This document shows, in pieces, positions 35,623 to 48,804 of a stretch of 64,000 bases of DNA. The DNA is taken from the NCBI GenBank assembly GCA_014773175.1, contig VXCM01001014.1, forward strand, positions 186,001 to 250,000, read 5' to 3'. How positions within the stretch are numbered: position 1 is the first letter of the stretch; every line of letters begins with the position of its first letter. A program made the translations under genes and the position numbers. The notes beneath the pieces were generated by a model. The model ran no database searches. It was given only the letters and a program-made list of their open reading frames with translations, and was not told where the DNA came from. Origin of the DNA: Lucifuga dentata (lineage: Eukaryota > Chordata > Actinopteri > Ophidiiformes > Bythitidae).

Positions 35623-37679
35623 TGTATGTGCACTGTATATTGAACCACTAATATAACCAGGAAAGTCATTTTTCTAGGCTTATACATTAATAATGTATAA
35701 CAGAGCAGGAGTGTGCACGAGTGTGTGCGCTTACTGTACATAAACACGGTCGGTATTACAGATTGTGTATGTGTGCCAGCCTGTGAGCAGAATACGCGAC
35801 ATCATTCATATCTGCTGCTGTCAGTGAAAATAATATATCAGTGCCTATTTACAGTACAGATGGACTCTGGCTCCAGTGTCCAATTTACCTGTTGCTGTGA
35901 GAGTCCCCGAGTGACTGGAGCTAAAATTAGACACAGCGTGGGTATCAATCATGCATCTGTCAGAGAGAGGTGGTGGGGGTGGGGGGTGTAATACCNTGGG
36001 GGGAGCAGTGAGAGATGGAAAGAGAGTGATGAAGACTGTGCTGCAGTGTTAGCTGTTACTATGATTGAGGCCACATACTGGATTCTGATGCTGGACTGTA
36101 TAAAGCTGTAGTTTATATATAGTGCTGTCTGTCATAGTGCCACTTATTAAAGAACCAGTTTACAGGTATAATATCATCCTGATATCATTAATTGTATTAT
36201 CATTATATTATTATTTCAGACATTGTCATTCTCTTGTAAAACTCTCCAAGTAATTTATTTGATTTCTTTCTCTTTTCGAAAAGTGATATGTAGGCCCAAC
36301 CCTGTTGCATTTTTTTCTCACTAAAATGCTTTCTCAGTTATCTTCCTTATAAAACATAATGCTGATAGATTAGCGACATATAGATTTATATGCCTGTTTG
36401 TTTGTTTGTTTAAGGGCTATTTTGAAAAGAAATCTACGCTGCAGCACTGCTGTGCAAACTGAGTGAAAACAGAAAACTTTAGGACTGCCTCTTTAGTGCA
36501 TTCATACTGAATGTATCTGCAAAAATGTTCACTCTCAACATTTTTTCATCTTATGGCTTGGTTAAGTTTAGGAAAGGTGGTAGTTGTGATGAAAAACTGA
36601 ACACTTACTTCTGGTAAAGTTTTTGCTGTGAACATCAGCCTCATTTAAGTACAAAATCCCCATGATTTAAAGAAAGTTTTATAAAATATTTTGAGAAACT
36701 AAATCCTTTTTTTGGATTCACTGATTTAAATGAACATATTCCAGTCCTGGTTCTTCATTTGAAAGCTCATATTGTACTTGGCAGCTTTTCTACTTATAGC
36801 ACCATTTTTCTGCATATGTGTTAGTTTGGCCAATCATTTTGGCAAAGTAATTTAAGCACTGAATACACTGAATGATTAGTAACAATCATCTTGGAAGAAA
36901 AAAAAAAAAACTGTGATATGGAAGCAAAGGTCATCATGTGAGATGGTTATTTTGTATCATTCATATGCGTCAAAATGTCTGTGAAATGGGTTAATATGCA
37001 AACCAGTTGTGCACAGTGATCTCACAGCTTATGAGTTCAGGCCCTTTTCATAGCTCATGATTCTTCTTGTCAGCTCATATATTATTTTCACATCTTTGCT
37101 TTATATTTGATTTGTTTCACTAATCAGAGTGTGATGAAAATAGCTGAAACCTCATTGAAATTGATCTGAGCCTTCATGCTGAGAAATATGAGGCCAACAC
37201 TTTCTCTTAAAGCTGCATTCCTCTTATACTAACTTTGGGATGCCATTTTTTGAAAGCAGGTATTTTTGTACAGTTATTTTTTAAATGATATTTTATATGT
37301 GAATACCACCTGAGCTGGTAAAAGTGACATCAATTCATATGAATGTAATCATATGAATTAATAAAAGCTCATGATGGGGGGAGGGGGTGTCATATTCTGG
37401 AATTCCCCTTGCAAAATAAAATTCACATTGCATCCATGTGAGGTCTGTAAGGAATAAAGAAGTGTCGGTGCTGAAGGGAGACCCTGAAGGCATCAGTATT
37501 CTAGTCACCTGCTGCACAACATAAAGAGCACACTAGCAAACTGGATAAAGACACCCCAACACAACACAGTGCATAAGAAACCATTCACACCCATACACAT
37601 TCACACAACCAATGACACGCACACATACATATACAGGAAAAAAAAAATCCTACTTGAAATAAGCAAAATATTGTGTAGT
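35623..37679. other. gene-free sequence
   Basis: Single N at 35996 in a G-rich context. A short stretch at 36435-36510 (gcactgctgtgcaaactgag) resembles the head of the repeat at 40440-40760. Nothing coding. Confidence 0.45.
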
Positions 37680-38410
37680 CTCATGAATATTTTTTAAAAA
37701 GCTGCTAGTGGGGTAAGTGATAACACCCCAACTCCATCAACAGGGATAATGGAGGGGGATAAGATTTCTCAAAACTTGCATAAAAATCTAGTCATGGCAA
37801 AACGTATGACTGTAAAACTACCAGGAGATATTTTCACTAAACTTTTTAGGCTTCATATAAGGAAGAATGTTGTGGAAGTCTTGCCATTTCTGCCAAGTCT
37901 GGAAACAATAAATGACTTCAGTAGGAGGACATTTATCAGTCATTGTTTATTTCTGGATGTGAAGAGTTCTATCAAATGTGGATCGCTTCTATTGCACTGA
38001 CCTGCCCTTTTATGTTTTGTTTCAAGATACTGATACTCATAGAAAATTCCTGAAAAATGCAAATTGATTTGTAATGGAAACAGGTTCAAATAATTTCACA
38101 GCACTGACATTATTTTTTCATGTTTTACAAAAGCAAACTGTTTAGCATCAGTAACACAAAATGACTTGGTAATAATTCTTTAGATTGGGCTGATTGTTGA
38201 AATAACCAAAGCCATCCTCTTTTCTCATTACACATATTTTGGATGTTGCTATGTCAACCATCCAGTCCAGTTTTCAGGCTGTTTCTAGATTGATGTTTCG
38301 GGCTCTACCTGAAAAACAGACTCAGTACCTTAATACTAAGACAATAACATATTGGATAAGATAAAATGAGACTTAATCATCTTAAAAATGAGATCATGAT
38401 GACACTCTCT
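37680..38410 (+). repeat. dispersed repeat family C, copy 1
   Basis: Its right part (38040-38410) matches 40775-41140 (ggaaacaggtt...aatttcac...gcactgaca; gatgttgctatgtcaacc versus gatattaatgtgtcaacc) and, inverted, 38825-39180. Its left part (aactccatcaacagggataa; aaaaatctagtcatggc; tttctgccaagtctggaaac) resembles 53950-54790. A frame of 83 codons (37749-38000) lies within it and shows no known domain. The superfamily is not identified. Confidence 0.6.
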
Positions 38411-38824
38411 GTTTTACAGGGCAATAAATTTCAGGCTCTCAGTCAAGAGCAACAGATTATTAAAGTTTGACAAAAGGTTAGCAGAAGTGACCACGTGGCT
38501 ACAACTCCATCAGCAGGGCGCAATATGAGCACCATGCCCAGATTGTCAAGGTAATGGAGAAGAGGAGAGGGGAGGGGGATGAAGGAGGGATAATGNGGGG
38601 GGGGGGGTGTTAGAGAACACAGTTAAATTTCAAGATCTTTTTGAAGTCCTGAGTCAAAATTTGCTTCCCTCAAAACATGAGGGTGTTTTTGCTGGACAGC
38701 GTTGGTGATTAAATGGTATTAGAGGGGTTCCCTCCGGGGTTCCCCCTCCCCCGGGCCCTGAAATGACAAGTCAAGTCATGCTCTGAACAAACCAAAACCA
38801 AAAAAATAGGACTCTACAAAGTCC

Positions 38825-39180
38825 TAGATTTGTCTGATTAAGGTAATCACTCTGTTTTTCAGGTAGATTTGACCAGACATGTCTGAAGGTAGTCGACACA
38901 TTAATATCCCAAAAATCTGTTATAAGAAATCAAAATGCTTTTTATCGCAAGAATGAGATCAATCTCAAGAAGTCAAAACAAGCCATTTTGACTATATTAT
39001 TGAGTCCTGAAAGTCTGATTTTTGGAAAAAACAAATCTGCCATTGCAAATGAAATTATTACAACCTTAATACATTTCTTTCAGGAATGAATCTTTGAGGA
39101 AATGAGCACTAATAACTTGAAACAAAGTATAATGTGACAAATTACTTCATTAGAAACATGAAAAGACAAGCAATCCTCAC
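38825..39180 (-). repeat. dispersed repeat family C, inverted copy
   Basis: On the minus strand it reads gggatattaatgtgtcgac, later tctacctgaaaaacagagtg and taccttaat, matching copy 1 in order. It forms an inverted pair with 38040-38410 across about 420 bp. That spacer contains a G-run with an N at 38596. Confidence 0.65.
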
Positions 39181-40012
39181 AGATATTCAAGCAGCTTTGA
39201 GTTGAATTTTAAAAGTTTTGCTGCTTAAATTTGAATTCTCAGTTACAATTTTGTTGTGTTTTTTGTGGCTATAGATGTGTTGGCTAGGTTTAAGCAAATC
39301 TTTACTTAAGTCAGTTTTACTTCTTTTGAACTTGATACTGTAATCTGGGCAGGGATTTTTTTTTTTTTTTTTTTTTTTTGCAGTGTGCAGTTTGGACAGA
39401 TTGTAGTGGTGGCAAGTGGTAGTTAACATTTCAAACTTTAAGCTTTCACAACTCCAATGATATATATATATTAAGAGAACAGGAGAATTAAAAAAAACCA
39501 CAATAAGACCACAGGGAGACAAAGAGTTCTCCTGAATGGAAGGTAGTGTTGTGGTGAGGAGGGAGGAGCTCATAGAAGAATTTCTGAGCTGTCGAATATA
39601 TGTTAGGGTGCAAAAACAGCTCACCGTCTTATCACAAGGACACTTTGTCATTGACACACACCGCAGCTAGATTTATGGTGGATGAGTCGAGAGCACGCTA
39701 TTACCATTGATAATTGATGGCCTGTAGGTGTGCGTGTCCATTGGGTGCAAATGGAAAGGCATGTGTGTATATACGTGCATGTGTATATTCATGCATTCAT
39801 ATGGGTTTCCTGTGAGTGTGTATGTATCTGTGTGCATATGCTGGAAAAAAATCCTGTATGAAATAAACAAAATATTATGGAGCCTACTGATAATTTTAAG
39901 GATCAAACACAAACAAGATGCCAGTGAGCTCAGCAAAAGTGATGTCCCGGTAATAAGATTTCTTGAAGCTAGCATCAGATTTAGCCACAACTAAATTATC
40001 TGACCTTGATGA
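39181..40012. other. gene-free sequence
   Basis: Contains a T23 run (39357-39379) and TG-rich sequence. A 156-codon minus-strand frame (39187-39657) reads through the homopolymer and lacks any recognisable domain. Confidence 0.45.
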
Positions 40013-40200
40013 ATAAAGTCAAGTCAAGTTTATCACACATTAATGGTTCCTGACCCAGCCCAAGCTCTGTAAGAAGACAAGGGAAAAACTCCCTCAAAAA
40101 AAAAAACTTTATCATACAAGAAAAAAAAAAAAATGGAAGAAACTTCATGAAAGGCAATTCAAAAAGAGATTCCCTCTCCTTGAAGAATTTAAGCCTGTTC
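40013..40200 (+). mobile_element. internally deleted teleost dispersed repeat (retroposon-like)
   Basis: It begins aagtcaagtcaagtttat and continues ggttcctgacccagcccaag, then gggaaaaactccctcaaaaa and tggaagaaacttcatgaaag. These blocks, in this order, are familiar from a noncoding repeat common in ray-finned fish; the middle part is missing here. Confidence 0.6.
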
Positions 40201-40439
40201 AGCTTCACATGAATAATATATATTAATATATATTTAAACATTTCAAGTTAAATATGGTTGAAACTTGATTATTGGTAAATTTAATTGAGCTAATTTTGCT
40301 GTTACGATGGGATTACAGATTTTTGTCACTTTTTGCCAAGCTGCTAACAATCTTGGATTCTAAGAATCACCTTTATACTATATACAAGTAAAATGGTCAC
40401 TAAAATACATGCTAACAGATTGAAACAGTTCTGCTCTCT

Positions 40440-40760
40440 CTTGCTATAGCACCGCTATGCACACTGAGAGAAAACAAGCTGTTGTAGGTATTCTATGTTT
40501 AAGCTTTAACACTTGTTAGCCTCATATTTTGTGGGTGTGTCTAATCAGGTGTTACTTGTCATCAACATGTTATGAAGGTGACGAACTAATGAAAAACTAA
40601 GCTTTCATGACCTGTGGGTTTGCTTTACCTGATGAATTTCTATAGGTGTCAACCTCAAATTTTGCAAATTTTACAGTGTTCAATACCTACTCATTACTAT
40701 ATTACACTCTAAAAATGAGGGAAAACAACTGAAAGTGTGACATGTCACCTTTAAGTGGTT
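40440..40760 (+). repeat. dispersed repeat family B, copy 1
   Basis: It shares accgctatgcacactgag, gtgggtgtgtctaatcaggt, atttctataggtgtcaacct and aaaaatgagggaaaa with 47885-48275 in the same order and orientation. It ends near a TTTAA-type motif beside family C copy 2. Noncoding. Confidence 0.75.
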
Positions 40761-40774
40761 AAGGTTAAAAATAA

Positions 40775-41140
40775 TTAGATTTATATTGGAAACAGGTTGA
40801 AGTAATTTCACTGCACTGACAGATTTTTCACTTTTAATAAAATAAAAAGACTTTCTGAACTCTAACAGAAAAAAACAACCTGATAAGATTTTTTTTTTTT
40901 TAGATTGGTTTGATTCTTGAAATAATCAAAGTGATGTTATTTTTGCAACATAGATGTTTGGGATATTAATGTGTCAACCAATCTTATTAAGACAAAACAA
41001 AACCAATTACCTTGAAAAGAGTTTAATAATCTAGTGGAGATGGTGCAAATTTATTCTGCTTGGATAAGAAAAAGGAAGACTGAATCATTTTAAAACAAAA
41101 TGAGACTTTCTTAGATTCCTGTTTTTGCAGTACATGTCCA
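40775..41140 (+). repeat. dispersed repeat family C, copy 2
   Basis: Matches 38040-38410 over most of its length; it contains tttgggatattaatgtgtca and ends near cctgtttttgcagtacat. It lies immediately after family B copy 1. Confidence 0.65.
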
Positions 41141-42020
41141 CGCATGTATTTTAAGCCTGTGTGTGTGTGTGTGTGTGTGAATGTGATCTGCATCTATTTG
41201 CACCTCCCCCCCCCCNCCCCAACCCAACACTCTCCTCTCCTCCTCTCTTCTCCTCACTACCAACACCCACCTCATCATCCCCTCACCTCTCTCTTGCCCC
41301 ATCCCCCTCCCACCCCTGCCTGTCACTGCCATGGGCCTCTGATTGGGGGCCCTGGGCTCAGTCGCCACGGAAACTGCACCAAAGCAAACAAAGGGGTGGA
41401 ACAGAGCCGAGGGAATACGGTGACACAAAGGGGCTACCGAGCACAGTGGAAGACTTCAGGAGAGACTCGCACAAAGCCGAGCAGAGCTAAATAGTGAACC
41501 TGATGTACGTGTCGCTTATGCTTCTAATTAGCAAGCCTGAAAGCTACAGTTTACTGCTTTTGCACAGTGATGTTGTGCATAAATTTGCAGATTTCAAATT
41601 AATCAGATCCCCCTTGGAATTGCTATATTAACATATGCAAATGACAACATCGGAGATGCGATTAGTGAAATTGCACAATTTTCTGTTATTTTCCAAGCAG
41701 TGTATAATGGAGTTGGTCCAAAGTCATTTCTAATTATCATCTGCTTTTCACTGCGTGTTTTGTCACTCAAGCTGCAGTGGCTGACTCTAAACCGATAAAG
41801 CTTTCATACTTTTTAATTTCCGATAAATCACCAGTAGAATATTAGCAGCTCTGGCTAAATGCACAGGGCCCATAACAATAACAACAAAACAAATCTGTTT
41901 ATTACAATTGGCTAAATAAACATTAAGCTGATTATGGAAAATTAAACCACAAGCATCATAAAAATATCCATTACTGAAGCTGAGATAGATGCTTTAAGTA
42001 TACAACACCCCATTAATACC
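41141..42020. other. simple repeats, then a candidate conserved noncoding region
   Basis: A (GT)n tract (41160-41179), a C-run with an N at 41216 and pyrimidine-rich DNA come first. The part 41510-41990 is repeat-free and AT-rich, with an octamer ATGCAAAT (41635-41642), ctaattag and aattaatcag. Open frames at 41111-41494 are low-complexity Pro/Ser or Arg-rich readings of the pyrimidine tract. Confidence 0.4.
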
Positions 42021-43423
42021 AATCAATATTTCCTCAATTGCCTGATGCCTCAATTGCCTAAAACCAGACAAGGGGACATACAGGAAGTTATCGTGATAAT
42101 GCAGGGAATTCCATTTTTTTTCAGCCTCTGTGTATTGTCTGGTCCACAGACACTCATTAAGAATAGCCTTGACATTAAGGACCCTCCCTCTTTCATTTTG
42201 GGACCATGATGCTGAGATCAAACGGAGTGCTATAGGTGAGGGCACTCTCAATGGCCTAAAGCTGGTCATTCATCCTTTTTTAAAGACAGGAAATCAGGCT
42301 AAATGGAGTGCCGGCTCCTCCTTCTCCCTACTAAAGAGGCTTCAGAAGCTTCAGAGTTTTTGCAGTAAAGAATTTCAAGTGGCCATGGCCCTTTGAGGGG
42401 GAGTGGAGAACCAATAAAACCCAGGATTACTCATGTCAAAGAAACACACCTGCATTTCATACATTGTCAGGGTCTTTTCCTAATCACTAACTTCAAGCAC
42501 ACAAATGCTGTTTTTTCCGACTCAAAACANTTTTTTTTTTTTTTTTTTCTCCTAGTGTTCCCCTGTGGTTCAGAAACCACAGGGGAAATAAAAGCCTTTT
42601 GTTTGACTTGCTGACACATATTTGACTCTTACTTTTCATCCAAGAAGTCAGCATACTTTGGTTTTCTTCTTCCCTTTGCATGCATGAACTGTCACCACTA
42701 CAAATATTACCAGGGTATTAACACTGCCTATGGGCCAATAAAAGAAGATGAAAATGTAAAGAGGCAATCAAAAAATAGGATATAGGCAAAACAAAATCAG
42801 AATTGGGCATCAAGACCTGTTGTGTAAATATAGCCTTGCCTTTACTGTGTCTCATCTCTCATTTTTAGAGGAGGACATTGGGTGAGTAAAGTAAACCAGA
42901 TGTCTTTGGTTGTTTTTGTTGGTCTTTTTTATTTTAAAGGGTAAAAAAGACAACCTTATGTTAAGTCAAAACATAAGCTGTGATTATTCACAGCATTTAT
43001 TTTGCTTCCCGTTTTCAATTCCCTCATGTCTTATATTCAGAGGGGTTATCTAAATGCTAATGTCTCAGTGTATCAAACTGAAGGCACCGTCTGCTCCGCA
43101 AACAGAAATCCCCTTTTGTTATTGCAAAGGGGGGAAAAAATAAAAGAAGCGTGAGTTTTATTGAAGGGTTTAGAACATAAAATAGATGTCTCCCTCAGTC
43201 GCATGTCCCATTTCCAGAATGTGCAGTGGAATTAGCACAAAGGACATGTCATTTAGATTTCCGATGGGGTAAGTCTGGTCCTTGCACTCTTGCACACCAT
43301 GTTGAAATGTTCAATTTGTGTCATGAGCTTTCTAGTATCCCCATGCTGCTTTGGATTAGCCTTCACAGATAGCATTGTATCCTCTATCGCAAGGACAGCT
43401 GAGATGTGGGAAATAGGGTGAGG

Positions 43424-43425
<2 letters not shown>
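42021..43425. other. gene-free sequence
   Basis: A perfect 13-bp hairpin (42558-42570 with 42575-42587, loop CAGA) follows a T-run with an N at 42530. Otherwise unique sequence, including a local repeat of caattgcct at 42033-42058. Confidence 0.45.
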
Positions 43426-43460
<35 letters not shown>

Positions 43461-43605
43461 GGCGGTGGGGGTGTATTTACAGTGTTTTTAAATGTTACAC
43501 AGATTTATTGGACATGTCTCCTTTCCTTTCCTCCAATTCCCTTTGTTCCATCTCCTTTGTCTATGCTTTCCTTTCCTTTCCTTTCCTTTCCTTTCCTTTC
43601 CTCCA
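43426..43605. repeat. (GT)n and (CTTTC)n tracts
   Basis: A GT tract (43426-43455) is followed by G-rich sequence and then a CTTTC pentanucleotide array (about 43565-43602). Phe/Ser/Pro-rich open frames here are repeat readings. Confidence 0.9.
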
Positions 43606-44539
43606 GTTCCCTTTGTTCCACCTCCTTTACCTGCAACCTCCTCTCCTCTCCTCTCCTCATGGCTCAATCAGAGGATGGCCAAGTCTGTAAATCACCTGGC
43701 TACAGATAAATACCCCTCAGGAATTTGTGGTGCTTCTGAAGTCAGCAAGGCAAGGAGTGAAAGAGCTCCTCTGTGCACCCCCTCCACTCCCATCTCCCCC
43801 ACCTCGGGTTGTATAACACTCCTCTCATGGAATCTGACCTTCACTGCATTCCATTTTTGTTGAGCGTTAGCAACAGCAGCAATAGAACCTCAGATTTAGT
43901 TTTTCAGTCTTAGAATGAAAATCTCCCCCTCCCTCATAAAGGTAATCCTGACCACTCGTGGCCAATCACATACATGCAAAAAGGAAAAAAAAAAAAAAAA
44001 AANAAAAAAAAAAAAAAAACAAGAAAAAAAAAAACACTCAGCTATAAAATACATCTGCTGTTCATCAACTTACTTCTAAACTTTTTAAACCTACATCTAA
44101 ACTTGAAGTTGAGTTTTTTAGTATATTGATTTCTTTCTCTTTAAAGTCCCATGTCGTACACTATGCCTCTGTGCCATCAGTGTGGTTTTACAACTCTATG
44201 CTGCCTTAATCACAATTACTGTGCTACTTTTGTCATAGTATGTTGACTTTGTGGCCACTAGAGGGCAAAAAACACATCTCACGCACACACACAAAGTCTT
44301 TATATTTAGTTGTTATGACTTGTGTTAGAAAACAACAGCAGATTTACATATCCAGAGCATTCAAAGCACCTTTATTATTCCATTAGAGTCATGTTTGTCC
44401 ACCTGCTGAATGTAAATCCAATATGCACTCTTTCTGTTTAACAGTTTTGATCTCCAACAACTCCTGCAAAATATTTGGTTATTTAACTTGCTAGATTCTC
44501 GTATTCCTTTATCTGCCACTTAATATATTTGTTTCTTAG

Positions 44540-44575
<36 letters not shown>

Positions 44576-47500
44576 TCCTGGACAGGTAGCTCAGATTTGG
44601 CTTATTCGAGGTTATACTTTTTTGGGGGTTGGTAGAATCTCTGTTGAGCTGCAGAGTTGGGTGATAATTGTGGGTCTGTCATTATGGACACCTTATTTGA
44701 TTCACTGCTAATATCAGAATAATTGATTATTGAAATCACTTTGGATGTTTCAAATTGAACCTGAAAGTGAAAAAAGTAACACAATATGACTCTGTAATGC
44801 CTAAAAGCACAAACAGAGCACAAACATCAACCAGCCAACGCCATAAAATTCCTATATGATAACAACATATGATGGTTTCTATTCAGGAGTAAGAGCAGGA
44901 TTCAATCCCATGTTTCGGTTTTGAGCCTTTTGTTTTTCATTTGGGTGAAAGGAATTAGCCATTCAGACTCACCATTTCAAGACATGTCAGTAGTTTGTTA
45001 TACCTTATTAGTGTGCAGCCATAAAGCTGTTTCTGAGATGCAAGGGTTTTGATTTGCCATTGTTCTGCATATAATTCTGTAATTCCTCTACATCTGCCAA
45101 ACCATGAGAAAGCACATTATGATCACAACACACAGAAACAATACTCCATTGTTGCATTCCTGTAACACTGCTGAAGCTGCAAGTTTTATTCCAAAAAGAA
45201 TCCCTGCAGTGTGGGCATATTTTAACCCCCACAATGTTTAAGTCATGAGACAGATCTTCAATTCAGGCAAGTTGTGCAGGCATCCTTTTCTCTTTGTGTC
45301 TCTGTCTCAGTCTTGTTTCCTTCTTTTCTATTTCCCTTGTTTTCACAATACATTCTTGTTCTATATTTTCCTCCCTCTCATTCTCTCTGCCTCCACATGC
45401 TATAAATATTCCAAGTTCAGATGAAATTTGTGTAACAAAACGCAGATAGCACTGCAATTAGAATGCAAGATTCACTGGACTAGGCAGCAGTTAGTACACA
45501 TACAATAGCATATTAGCCAAATGCAACTGGTCATTTTAGAATCTGTAATTTATTTAAGGAGTAAGTCAAACAGCATTTTCATGGTGTGGCATTCCAGGCA
45601 GCAGTTTGCCCTTTGTGCTGGAAGATGTGGACATGGAATGGGTGAATAAAAGAATGCATGTTTAGATTATCTTTCTGTTTCTTCTCAGCAGTGATAAACA
45701 CACTGTCTTTCCTTGTCAAAGGTGTACGTGCCAAACGGGAACCTGTCACGAACACCACTTTCTACACGTAGCTGAATGTTCATGCTAGCTACTCAGCACA
45801 ACTTATCTTCCAAGAACATGGTAGCCACATAAGCCTAAAGCTATCTTAGTAAGATGCTGTATAGTACATTTATGAATGTAAAGGTCATGTGAAAAAAGTA
45901 GTTTGCCATTTGTTTCTAATATGATGAAAAAAGTTCTGTCTCAGCAACTTAATCTTGTCAGTTTGCACCTAAAAAAATGATGTTTTCATAATTAACACAA
46001 TACTAGTTCAACATGGACTTAGATTTCAATTTCAACTGATTTCATTTCGATGAGAGCCTAGCTGTAGCTTGCCACCTTGCCTGATGACAGTGGTAGCACC
46101 ATAGAAGAGGGACTAAAATTGTTACCCAAGTAAATGAGCAAAATTTTCTAATTCTCTTCAACAGATCCACATTTGCCAGCTTTTACACTGTGCTTGCCTT
46201 TGCAAGATCAATGGATCACTGGAGCTCTTGATTCCCAGTCTAAGGGCTCACTTTTTTAAGAAGGCAAGTTCATTTGCATGAATCTTTCTTATGGAGGTCA
46301 GTTTTGCCAAACTCGGATTTGGAATTTCATGCCAACAACAAATAGCAAACTATGTTAACAGAGCTGATCTCCAAAGCATGTAGCGTGCTTCGAAGTCTAC
46401 ATGGTCTTAAATATTTTAACCTCTTAGACAGCTTATATACATGTATCTGCTCTAAACTCTGGGATTAGATTACAGTAATGAAAGAACAAAATAAAAGTTA
46501 ACAAAGCATCATGATTCAGCTCTGGTGCAGCAGTTTGAAAGCTGTTTCTTCTTATAAAGAAGAATGGCTAATCTCCTGCTTTCTGATTGTACCATACGCT
46601 ACACATCCTCCAGGACCGGAGGTACCTCTAATGCTTAATGGAGCAAAGAGAAGCAGCCATGAATAAAACACAGCCAGGCGGAAGGAATCATGATCACTGG
46701 AAGGTGTTTGCATGGACCATGCACAGGAATGTGACACAAAATGATGAATCGGAAACTCCTGAGCGAAGCTTTTTCATGGCCTTCATTTTACTGTTAAAGC
46801 AATATTATGTGGGAGGAAGAGTTTCTGCATTAATGATAAAGAGGGAAACAACATAAAATGATTTGCCTTTTAATTTTGTTTTCCACCGATCGCAGATGTG
46901 AGTTTCTATTTGCCACAGTGCTATTGGTTCTAAATCCAATGAAATGGCAGGGGACCTACAGCAGGTTGTCCTTTAAGGGTTTAGCTTTCTTATTACTTGT
47001 TTTTCAGGCCTTTGGTGACCAGCCATCCACCACTTACCCCTGGACAATTGCTGAGCCCACACATATTTAATTAAAGCTCATTAAAAGGCCGTCATGAAAG
47101 AAATGTGGCTCCTTGCCACTGCCGCTTAGATACAGGGAGTCTATTTGGCTGAAGTTTGTGACAGGTCTTCATTTCTCTGCTTAATCCACCACATCTAGCA
47201 GACCACTGACAGCTCCTCTTTGTTTGGGTGTCTTTCAGGTTTGGATTGAAACTTGAAGGGAGGGCAGGAGGAGAGGTGGGCTCTCATGAGAAATGTTGGG
47301 ACACAACAATACCACTGCTATTCCTGGACCTGACTGTTTGCTTTTCTGAAGTGCCTGCTGGATAAGGGGGCGGTCAGCTTTTCTGACATAAAAGGGGTGA
47401 GTCTCACTTTCAGCAGATGTGCAGGACGATTTAGCCTCCAAGTTTCACTTCATCTCCTGTCCCCAGAAGCATGCAGACAATAAAGCATTCACAAGGTGTT

Positions 47501-47884
47501 GAGGCACACAAATCTGCATTGAGATTGTTAAAGTGATGACATATATCAACCCCCTTCATTGTTGTTTGATTAGTATTATCATTCATCACCACCCATACTT
47601 GAATTAAAATAGTAAAGCCATAACTGAAAAAAACAGTGATCAAAATGAAAAACAGTCACAATCAAGACATGGGAATCTGCTCTATACACTTGAATAACAG
47701 ATCTTTCAATTAATACAGGGACTAACAGAAACTGCAAATATACCTAAGTTTTTTTTAATATTTTACTATGCTAATGCTTGTTTACATAACATTTTTTGAA
47801 AACAGCAGGGAAAAGGGCTTTTTTTTTTTTACTTAGACTCAGCTGATAAACACTGAGTCAAAAAAAAAAAGGTTTTGAACTTTA
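43606..47884. other. gene-free; candidate conserved segment near 46860-47230
   Basis: An A-rich run with an N at 44003 and a T35 run (44540-44574) are present. The part 46860-47230 is repeat-free and includes atttaattaaagctcattaa, giving it a regulatory-element texture. Short open frames do not resemble known proteins. Confidence 0.4.
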
Positions 47885-48275
47885 AAGTGAAAATCCGATA
47901 CCGCTGTGCACACTGAATGAAAACAGTCCATTTAAGGTACTGTTTCTTTAAGGCCCTTTGTCAGAAAGTCTCTCTTTTCTTGTTGGCCAGTTTGTGGGCA
48001 GCCAAACACTCGCTTGCTAGCCTTGTACTTCGTGGGTGTGTCTAACCAGGTGTTACATGATTATGTTAACCTGTTGCCTAAGTAAAGGAGTAACCAAAAG
48101 CGATGCTTTCAGGGCAGGTCAGGACCTAGAGCATTGTCTTACGGGATACATTTCTATAGGCGTCAACCTCACATTTTGCTACTTTGACAATTTTCAACAC
48201 GTACTTCCTGTTGTATTACACTATAAAAAATGAGGGAAAAAATATCAATAAGTATAATATGCCCATTTTAAGTAA
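47885..48275 (+). repeat. dispersed repeat family B, copy 2
   Basis: Counterpart of 40440-40760, with extra sequence in its first third. It is preceded by a hairpin-like stretch (gactcag...ctgagtc) between T and A runs (47820-47872). Confidence 0.75.
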
Positions 48276-48480
48276 AAGTAAATCACTGTTAACAGTCAAA
48301 TTTATTAGACATATTATTAAGTACCTGGTAATGTTATTTCACTCAAAATGAAAATCCTCAAAACTGGAGATACAATTTTACACCTCCAGTCTTTCACCTG
48401 ACAAGGTGGACAAAGCCACGTCTCAAATTTAAAGGTTGGAATGAAATAATGAGTCGACTTCCTGTAACTACCCCCTAACC

Positions 48481-48484
<4 letters not shown>

Positions 48485-48523
<39 letters not shown>
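48485..48523. repeat. (CA)n microsatellite
   Basis: A CA tract of about 38 bp after a short C-rich run. Confidence 0.95.
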
Positions 48524-48527
<4 letters not shown>

Positions 48528-48804
48528 CCCTTTGGTTATTTCACAGCTCTTAGCACCCAAACCCCTTTTCGTGCTCAACAGGCCATGACAGTGCTCACAG
48601 AGCCAATTGAAGCGTGACACTATTGTAGCTGAATGTATCCGGATGAGTTTTTGCTGGATTGTGTGCTGGGCTCAAATGGTTTGTGTCAGTGGTCCAGGAG
48701 TCGAGCTCATCCTGGAAACAGGATCCTGACAGACCCCACAGATCCTTGTCAGGGGGAAAGACAGGATTAACCTCATTCCCACACCTGTAAGACAAATCAG
48801 CAGA

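Noticed and set aside
39187..39657. 156-codon minus-strand frame
   Set aside because: It reads through a T23 homopolymer whose length is unreliable, and it has no domain.
41111..41494. Frames of 105-116 codons
   Set aside because: Pro/Ser or Arg-rich readings of a (GT)n, C-run and pyrimidine tract, crossing an N.
43406..43863. Overlapping Phe/Pro/Ser-rich frames
   Set aside because: They derive from the (GT)n and (CTTTC)n arrays; all three frames stay open for the same reason.
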